From positions 1-7,686 of the forward strand of contig JAAFHG010000161.1 of the NCBI GenBank assembly GCA_013297585.1: 7,686 bases of DNA. The letters run 5' to 3'. The translations under genes were made by a program, and so were the position numbers. The notes beneath the pieces are model-generated. The model did no database searches, was not told the origin of the DNA, and saw only the letters and a list, made by a program, of their open reading frames with translations. Below are positions 1 through 5,153 of this stretch, piece by piece. The stretch's first letter is position 1, and the number at the start of each line of letters is the position of its first letter. Origin of the DNA: Chitinophagales bacterium (GTDB lineage Bacteria; Bacteroidota; Bacteroidia; Chitinophagales; Chitinophagaceae).

Positions 1-26
1 TTATAATAACTTTTTTAATATAAAAA

Positions 27-884
27 GTGAAATTTATAAGATATTCTCTAAAATGGGCAATGGGGTTTACTCTGCTTGTTGCATTTAAAGCGGAATCGCA
101 GAATATTGAGACGTATAAATATACAGCAAGCGAGGTTGTAACAATTCACTCTAGAGTCTTAAACGAAGACCGCAAGGTTTATATTCATTGCCCTAAATTA
201 GACTCATCTGATGAAAATAAACGATTTCCAGTACTATACCTAATGGATGGTGAAAATCATTTTGAACTTCTTTCTCAGTATGCCGATTATCTTAGCCGTG
301 CCGATGTTGCTGCAATACCCAAAATAATAGTAGTTGGCATCCCAAATACAAAACGTGTTAGAGACCTTACACCAACGCAAAGCATTAGTAATTACGATGG
401 CAAAACTGATACAACCGGTCGATATAAACTTAGTGGCGGAAACGAAATTTTCTTACAATTCCTTAAAACAGAATTAATACCCCTTATAGATAGTAGTTAT
501 AAAACACAAGAATATAAAGTTTTTGCAGGACATTCTTTTGGGGGAATTTCATCTATTAATTGTATGTTGACCCATCCCAATATGTTTAATGGATATATTG
601 CAATAAGCCCTTCCTTTTGGTGGGATAACGAGTACCTTTTAAAATTGACTGAAAAGAGAATAAAAGCTGGATCTACATTAAACAAAACCCTTTTTTATTG
701 TAACGGAAATGAAGGTGGTAGCAACTCTTTTTTTCATAAAGCGCTATTGAAATTTGATTCAATAATTACAGCAAAAAAATTAATGGAACTCGATTACCAG
801 TATAAATATTACCCAAATGAAATACACATGACAGTGCCTATTGTTGCCTATTTAGATGCCCTACGGTTTATTTTCAAAAAATAA
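27..884 (+). CDS. Predicted exported alpha/beta-hydrolase esterase, Fes/IroE-like (putative esterase family)
   Basis: Complete 285-residue protein. Residues 1-24 look like a Sec signal peptide: Lys/Arg near the N-terminus, hydrophobic core GFTLLVAF, and a possible cleavage after A22-E23-S24. The product is therefore probably periplasmic or otherwise exported. The body fits the PF00756-type esterase family: a VLYLMDG strand (about 69-75), an IPNTKRVRDLTPT segment (about 105-117), the nucleophile elbow GHSFGG with Ser170, and ISPSFWW (193-199). A C-terminal His267 (NEIHMT) is the likely catalytic His, and Glu229 in NGNEGG is a possible acid residue. Relatives include siderophore esterases (Fes, IroE) and many uncharacterised Bacteroidota esterases, so the substrate is unknown. 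No siderophore genes are adjacent. The start is GTG at 27; an in-frame TAA at 21-23 rules out a longer N-terminus, and the next in-frame ATG at 60 would remove the positive end of the signal peptide. The fold assignment is firm, the substrate is not. Confidence 0.85.
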   Translation: MKFIRYSLKWAMGFTLLVAFKAESQNIETYKYTASEVVTIHSRVLNEDRKVYIHCPKLDSSDENKRFPVLYLMDGENHFELLSQYADYLSRADVAAIPKIIVVGIPNTKRVRDLTPTQSISNYDGKTDTTGRYKLSGGNEIFLQFLKTELIPLIDSSYKTQEYKVFAGHSFGGISSINCMLTHPNMFNGYIAISPSFWWDNEYLLKLTEKRIKAGSTLNKTLFYCNGNEGGSNSFFHKALLKFDSIITAKKLMELDYQYKYYPNEIHMTVPIVAYLDALRFIFKK

Positions 885-951
885 AAAATATCATTGATTA
901 CAGTATTCCCTTTGTGTAATACACTAACCGGTTAATATATTGTTTACTTAT

Positions 952-1860
952 TTAGTTGATACTTAAATAAGTAACACCTTCAATGGCTAAATCTGTATTA
1001 TCAAATATTGCTTTAGCTTCTTCTAAAAATTGGTCAAGCACTTCGTATTTACTACTAAAATGACCGATAATTAATTTTTCAACTTCTGCTTTTAGTGCAA
1101 TAGTTGCGGCTTGCTCCGATGTAGCGTGAAAGCGCAGGGCTGCTCTATCGTTCATGTCTTTTAAGTAGGTAGATTCATGGTAAAGTAATGATACATTTTT
1201 TACAATGGGCACCAAAGTTTCATCGTAAATAGTATCTGCACAAAAGGCATAGCTGCAAGCAGGTTTATTCGCAGTAGTTACCCATTCGTTTTTAATTACT
1301 TCGCCAGTTTTGGTTTCGTAATCTTCACCCATTTTTAATTTATCGTAAAAAGCAGTTGGTATTTGGTGTTGATGAATAGTTGTTTTATCAATTTTTCTTG
1401 GCTGCTTTTTTTCTCTAATTATAAAGCCTTTGCAAGCCACTCTATGCTTGGTACTAAAACATTCAATCGTAAACTTATTGTCGTTCCAAATTAGGCCATC
1501 TTCTTCTAAAGCATGAAAGTGCAAAGGATAGGGTAGCACGGTATTGGCTGCATTTAATTGTGCATGAATAATAGGTTCAAGTAATGGTGGTGCAAATAGG
1601 TGCAGCTCGCTTTCTCTGCCAAGCAAGCCCATACTTGTTAATAATCCCATCAAGCCAAAATAATGATCACCATGCAAATGCGAGATAAGTATATAGTTTA
1701 TTTTACTACGTTTTATTCTGTACCTAGCCATTTGCATTTGTGTGCCCTCGCCACAATCTATTAAAATCAGTTGATCTTTTAACGTAACCACTTGTGCAGT
1801 AGGATGCCTATCGTACGCAGGAATTGCAGAATTATTACCTAAAATGGTTACACCAAGCAT
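952..1860 (-). CDS. rnz: Ribonuclease Z (tRNA 3'-processing endonuclease)
   Basis: Complete 302-residue metallo-beta-lactamase-fold enzyme, close to the usual length of short-form bacterial RNase Z. RNase Z cuts tRNA precursors just after the discriminator base so that CCA can be added. It is a cytoplasmic, zinc-dependent homodimer. The metal ligands are all visible: H61-x-H63-x-D65-H66 in SHLHGDH, His139 (STKHR), Asp209 (FCADT) and His267 (IGHFSSKY). The HATSEQAA motif (His245) typical of the family is also present. The segment after CKGFIIRE, about residues 144-180, with KKQPRK and a KLKMGEDY end, corresponds to the flexible tRNA-clamping exosite arm. The ATG start gives the expected N-terminus, with the first strand MLGVTILGNNSAIP. 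The gene lies downstream of the STAS gene on the same strand across a 136-bp gap and is probably co-transcribed. It converges on the esterase gene with a 67-bp gap in which I see no strong terminator. Confidence 0.96.
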   Translation of the reverse strand: MLGVTILGNNSAIPAYDRHPTAQVVTLKDQLILIDCGEGTQMQMARYRIKRSKINYILISHLHGDHYFGLMGLLTSMGLLGRESELHLFAPPLLEPIIHAQLNAANTVLPYPLHFHALEEDGLIWNDNKFTIECFSTKHRVACKGFIIREKKQPRKIDKTTIHQHQIPTAFYDKLKMGEDYETKTGEVIKNEWVTTANKPACSYAFCADTIYDETLVPIVKNVSLLYHESTYLKDMNDRAALRFHATSEQAATIALKAEVEKLIIGHFSSKYEVLDQFLEEAKAIFDNTDLAIEGVTYLSIN

Positions 1861-1887
1861 ATACTCTTATTTCTCTAATTTAAACAT

Positions 1888-1997
1888 AGGATTACACGAA
1901 TTAAGGTGAATTACACGAATTTCTCATGAAAAATAAGTTTCAAAATATTTTACTTCGATTCGGGCAATATGTGTAATCCTCTATAATTCGTGTAATT
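1888..1997. repeat. Intergenic inverted repeat made of two pairs of 19-bp-period units
   Basis: The gap between the STAS gene and rnz carries four copies of one short word. Two lie in one orientation: ATTACACGAATT at 1891-1902 and again at 1910-1921. Two lie in the other: GTGTAAT at 1971-1977, and AATTCGTGTAAT at 1985-1996. The step between copies is 19 bp on both sides. The outer arms (1891-1902 with 1985-1996) are perfect 12-bp complements. The inner copies (1910-1916 with 1971-1977) add 7 bp more, separated from the outer arms by matching 8-nt internal loops. AGGATTACAC (1888-1897) is also an exact complement of 1971-1980, so alternative pairings exist. The right arm ends at the STAS stop codon. 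There is no U-tract that would make it a classic terminator. It resembles dispersed ATTCGTG-type intergenic repeats that I recall from Bacteroidota genomes, but that link is from memory. It may act as an mRNA-processing or stability element, or be a repeat relic. Confidence 0.75.
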
Positions 1998-2395
1998 TAT
2001 TGGTTCGCTTCAAACTCAAAATCATCACCATCTAATAAATCTCGTTCTATTTCTTCCATTTGCACAATATCCCACGCCTCACTTTCGGTAGGTGTAATGT
2101 TTAAAACGTCAGTTAGCTCAAGTTTATCGAAAACAGCTTCAATTTCTGTTATCATTTCGCAAATTACGAAGCTAGCATTTACTTCGTAAAAGCGTTGCTG
2201 CCATTGCGTTATAGCATCGCAATTAGCATCGTTAATACCAGTTACGTTTCCCATATTGAGAATGGTATTCTTCGTATCTTGTTGCAAAAGTATTTCGCAT
2301 AGTGCATTAAAATCTGCGGTCACATTGTCATAAAAATGCGGCTCAATTGGCGTTACAACGGTAAATTTTTCCTTGGTATCAATTTTGAACTTCAT
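1997..2395 (-). CDS. Small STAS-domain protein (anti-sigma-factor-antagonist-like)
   Basis: Complete 132-residue soluble protein with no signal peptide or membrane segment. The pattern fits a STAS domain: an N-terminal strand (FTVVTPIEPHF), a helix (about 24-38), the central strand NTILNMGNVTGIND (about 43-56), a helix after it (about 57-72), the strand ASFVICEM (74-81), and an amphipathic end, ELTDVLNITPTESEAWDIV. STAS proteins such as SpoIIAA act as protein-binding switches controlled by Ser/Thr phosphorylation. Here the usual DSSG-type motif aligns with D56-A57-N58-C59, so the phospho-acceptor Ser is missing and classical kinase control looks unlikely. The last 25 residues are strongly acidic (ERDLLDGDDFEFE) and may form a flexible tail. 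The gene is the first of an apparent pair with rnz. The ATG start is preceded by a candidate promoter (2446-2476). The STAS assignment rests on pattern, not a search; the partner is unknown. Confidence 0.75.
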   Translation of the reverse strand: MKFKIDTKEKFTVVTPIEPHFYDNVTADFNALCEILLQQDTKNTILNMGNVTGINDANCDAITQWQQRFYEVNASFVICEMITEIEAVFDKLELTDVLNITPTESEAWDIVQMEEIERDLLDGDDFEFEANQ

Positions 2396-2445
2396 AGCTT
2401 ATCTTTTCATTAACACACTGTGCATAAAACAGTAGAAACATTCCT

Positions 2446-2476
2446 CAAAAATATTCGTTATAATTGTATAGGCGAA
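2446..2476 (-). promoter_or_regulatory. Candidate Bacteroidota-type promoter for the STAS-rnz pair
   Basis: Read on the minus strand, TATTTTTG (2453 to 2446) matches the Bacteroidota -7 consensus TAnnTTTG exactly. A TTCG (2476 to 2473) lies 19 nt upstream of it, near where the weak -33 TTG element is expected. Transcription would begin roughly 7 nt downstream, near 2439, giving a leader of about 44 nt before the STAS start codon. The -7 match is seen directly; the -33 match is imperfect, and promoter function is inferred. Confidence 0.45.
2459..2466 (+). promoter_or_regulatory. Candidate -7/-10 element for clpC
   Basis: TATAATTG matches the Bacteroidota -7 consensus TAnnTTTG at all but one position, and its first six bases are also a perfect TATAAT. 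I find no good -33 TTG or -35 TTGACA at the proper spacing upstream. Transcription would start near 2473, leaving a short AT-rich leader of about 18 nt with no Shine-Dalgarno site, as is common in this phylum. The element falls between the two boxes of the divergent promoter. No CIRCE-type inverted repeat is present in the 95-bp gap. Confidence 0.3.
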
Positions 2477-2490
2477 TTTAAATTTATAAC

Positions 2491-5055
2491 ATGGATAATA
2501 ATTTTTCAGCACAAGTAAAAGAAATCATCTCATTTAGCCGTGAAGAAGCTTTGCGGTTGGGAAATGATTTTATAGGTACCGAGCATTTATTGTTGGGTTT
2601 AATACGTGATGGCGAAAATACCGCCATTAAGGTATTGCGACAATTGAATGTTGATTTATACGAACTGCGTAAAGAAATAGAACTTGCAGTTAAGGATAAA
2701 ACTGGCAAAAATATTGCTAATATCAACAGTTTGCCATTAACAAAGCAAGCCGAGAAAGTGATTCGTGTTACCGTTTTAGAAGCGAAAGCACTAAAAAGCC
2801 CATTGGTAGAAACCGAACATTTAATGCTAAGCATTTTAAAGAATAAAGAAAATATTGCAACACAAATTTTAAATCAGTTTGATGTGGATTACGATATGTT
2901 TAGAAACGAATTAGGTATGGTAGGTAGCTCTGCACCTAATAACCCTCGCAACGAATTTCCTGATGATCAGGATGATGAATTTGATGAAGACAAAAAAGGC
3001 GGTTTTGGTGGTCAACGTAGTAGCACAGGTGCTACTGCCGGCAAACCCAATCCTAATGCTAAAAGCAAAACACCTGTGCTAGATAATTTTGGTAGAGATA
3101 TTACCAAAATGGCTGAAGCAGGTACACTTGACCCAATTGTTGGGCGCGAAAATGAGATTGAGCGTGTATCGCAAATTTTATCTCGTAGAAAAAAGAATAA
3201 TCCAATATTAATAGGTGAGCCCGGTGTGGGCAAAACCGCTATTGTGGAAGGTTTGGCGCTACGTATTGTGCAACGCAAAGTAAGCCGTGTATTGTTTGAC
3301 AAGCGTGTGATTTCGTTGGATTTAGCTGCTTTAGTAGCAGGTACAAAATACCGTGGACAGTTTGAAGAGCGTATGAAAGCCATAATGAATGAGCTTGAGA
3401 AAAATCGTGATGTGATTTTGTTTATTGATGAAATACACACAATTGTAGGTGCTGGTGGCGCAAGCGGTAGCCTAGATGCAAGTAATATTTTTAAACCTGC
3501 TTTAGCCCGAGGCGAGTTGCAATGCATAGGTGCTTCTACGTTAGATGAGTATCGCCAATTTATAGAGAAAGATGGTGCATTAGACCGTCGTTTTCAAAAG
3601 GTATTGGTAGAACCACCAAGTGTAGATGAGACGATTCAAATATTAACCAATATTAAAAGCAAGTACGAAGATTTTCACAATGTCGTATATGATGAAGAAG
3701 CGATTGAAGCTTGTGTAAAATTAAGTGACCGCTACATGACCGACCGTTTATTGCCAGATAAAGCGATAGATGTTTTGGATGAAGTAGGTGCGAGGGTGCA
3801 TTTGAAAAACATTAATGTACCGCAAGAAATTGTAGAGCTTGAAAAACAAATAGAAGAAGTTAAAAACGAGAAAAATAAGGTTGTAAAAAGCCAACGATTT
3901 GAAGAAGCCGCAAGCTTACGAGACAAGGAAAAGCGTTTAGGTGAAGAACTTGAAAAAGCAAAAGCAACTTGGGAAGAAGATAGTAAAAACAAGCGTTATC
4001 CTATTAACGAAGAAAATATTGCTGAAGTTATTAGCATGATGACGGGCATACCTGTTAAGCGCATGGTACAAGCTGAAACAGAGAAGTTACGTCGCATGGC
4101 TGATGATATGAAAGGCATGGTAATAGGCCAAGAAGACGCGATAAGTAAAGTAACAAAAGCCATCCAGCGTAATCGTGTAGGTTTAAAAGATCCTAAAAAG
4201 CCAATTGGTAGTTTTATTTTCTTAGGCCCTACAGGTGTTGGTAAAACTGAATTGGCTAGAAGCCTTGCTAAATACATGTTTGACAGTGAAGATGCCTTGA
4301 TACGCATTGACATGAGTGAATACATGGAAAAGTTCACTGTAAGCCGTTTAATTGGTGCGCCTCCAGGTTATGTTGGTTATGAAGAAGGTGGTCAATTAAC
4401 CGAAAAAGTACGCCGTAAACCTTATAGTGTTATTTTACTAGATGAGATTGAAAAAGCGCATCCAGATATCTACAATATCTTATTGCAAGTATTAGATGAC
4501 GGTATGTTGACTGATGGTTTAGGTAGAAAAATAGACTTTAAAAACAGCATGATTATTATGACGTCTAACATAGGTGTTAGGCAATTAAAAGAGTTTGGTG
4601 ATGGTGTAGGTTTTGCAACTGCAAACCGTATGCAGAATCAAGAAGATAATAACAAAGCTGTAATTGAAAAGGCTTTAAAGAAAACTTTCTCTCCAGAGTT
4701 TTTAAATAGAATTGATGATGTAATTATTTTCAATTCTTTAACTAAAGAGAATATTTTCGAAATTATAGATATTGTAATGAAAGCCGTGTACAAGCGCTTA
4801 ACAAATCTTGGTTTTAGCTTAGAGATTACTACCGAAGCCAAAGATTTTATTGCTGATAAAGGCTATGATGCACAGTTTGGTGCAAGGCCATTACACCGTG
4901 CCATTCAGAAATATTTAGAAGATCCTTTAGCTGAGGAAATTTTAAATCTTAATGTTAAGAATGGTGATGTGTTAATAGCTAATTTAGACAAAGAAAAAGG
5001 TAAAATTTACTTTGAACTAAAAGCTAAAGAAACAGAAGAAAGCCCGGCGGTTTAG
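2491..5055 (+). CDS. clpC: ATP-dependent Clp protease ATP-binding subunit ClpC (Hsp100 AAA+ unfoldase)
   Basis: Complete 854-residue cytoplasmic unfoldase that forms hexamers and feeds substrates to ClpP. The order is: two Clp-N repeats (about 3-140); a Gly/Asp-rich linker (about 144-195); AAA1 with Walker A GEPGVGKT (242-249) and Walker B ILFIDE (309-314); a middle coiled-coil/UVR segment (about 445-495, with SQRFEEAASLRDKE); AAA2 with Walker A GPTGVGKT (579-586) and Walker B VILLDE (647-652); arginine-finger region FLNRID (737-742); and sensor-2 motif FGARPL (796-801). A VGF tripeptide (706-708) sits where the ClpP-docking loop is expected. The short middle domain with UVR makes it ClpC, not ClpB. 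It is longer than the roughly 810-residue Bacillus form, partly because of the extended linker. The start ATG gives the canonical ClpC opening (MDNNFSAQVKEIISFS). It is divergent from the STAS-rnz pair and ends 16 bp before a strong terminator, so it is probably monocistronic. No clpP or mcsAB lies nearby. Confidence 0.97.
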   Translation: MDNNFSAQVKEIISFSREEALRLGNDFIGTEHLLLGLIRDGENTAIKVLRQLNVDLYELRKEIELAVKDKTGKNIANINSLPLTKQAEKVIRVTVLEAKALKSPLVETEHLMLSILKNKENIATQILNQFDVDYDMFRNELGMVGSSAPNNPRNEFPDDQDDEFDEDKKGGFGGQRSSTGATAGKPNPNAKSKTPVLDNFGRDITKMAEAGTLDPIVGRENEIERVSQILSRRKKNNPILIGEPGVGKTAIVEGLALRIVQRKVSRVLFDKRVISLDLAALVAGTKYRGQFEERMKAIMNELEKNRDVILFIDEIHTIVGAGGASGSLDASNIFKPALARGELQCIGASTLDEYRQFIEKDGALDRRFQKVLVEPPSVDETIQILTNIKSKYEDFHNVVYDEEAIEACVKLSDRYMTDRLLPDKAIDVLDEVGARVHLKNINVPQEIVELEKQIEEVKNEKNKVVKSQRFEEAASLRDKEKRLGEELEKAKATWEEDSKNKRYPINEENIAEVISMMTGIPVKRMVQAETEKLRRMADDMKGMVIGQEDAISKVTKAIQRNRVGLKDPKKPIGSFIFLGPTGVGKTELARSLAKYMFDSEDALIRIDMSEYMEKFTVSRLIGAPPGYVGYEEGGQLTEKVRRKPYSVILLDEIEKAHPDIYNILLQVLDDGMLTDGLGRKIDFKNSMIIMTSNIGVRQLKEFGDGVGFATANRMQNQEDNNKAVIEKALKKTFSPEFLNRIDDVIIFNSLTKENIFEIIDIVMKAVYKRLTNLGFSLEITTEAKDFIADKGYDAQFGARPLHRAIQKYLEDPLAEEILNLNVKNGDVLIANLDKEKGKIYFELKAKETEESPAV

Positions 5056-5071
5056 TGCAAAGAATATGAAT

Positions 5072-5114
5072 GGCATAAAAAATCCCACCAGAATTTGGTG
5101 GGATTTTTTATGCC
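5072..5114. terminator. Bidirectional intrinsic terminator between clpC and the regulator gene
   Basis: A perfect 19-bp inverted repeat (5072-5090 with 5096-5114) closes on a 5-nt loop, GAATT. The GC-rich core TCCCACCA/TGGTGGGA is flanked by AAAAAA on the left and TTTTTT on the right, so transcripts from either strand produce a stem followed by a U-run. It begins 16 bp after the clpC stop and lies 39 bp beyond the regulator's stop on the opposite strand. It therefore suits termination of both converging genes. Confidence 0.93.
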
Positions 5115-5153
5115 AACAATACATATTGAATAATTTGCAATTGCTTAGCATTT

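Noticed and set aside
885..951. Possible terminator between the convergent esterase and rnz genes: ATTACA (897-902) with TGTAAT (915-920), and the palindrome TAACCGGTTA (925-934)
   Set aside because: The first stem is only 6 bp of mostly A/T with a 12-nt loop, and the second has no loop. Neither is followed by a U-run, so I do not call a terminator.
1928..1935. Possible internal promoter for rnz: minus-strand TATTTTTC, and a near-miss ATATTTTG at about 1941-1948
   Set aside because: Both depart from TAnnTTTG at key bases and no -33 TTG is well placed. This is expected by chance in such AT-rich sequence.
1861..1996. The 1888-1997 repeat as a MITE-like insertion
   Set aside because: No target-site duplication is visible outside the 12-bp outer arms (left flank ends ACATAGG, right flank begins TTATTGG), so mobility is not supported by this window alone.
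2414..2422. Short palindrome CACACTGTG in the STAS leader
   Set aside because: Arms of only 4 bp; too short to support an operator or hairpin.
3012..3527. Long open frames opposite clpC (also 2484-2834, 3732-3992, 3996-4337, 4638-4841)
   Set aside because: They lie wholly or almost wholly inside the clearly coding clpC gene, on the other strand, and their translations are Ser/Leu/Ile-rich with no recognisable domain. These are shadow frames.
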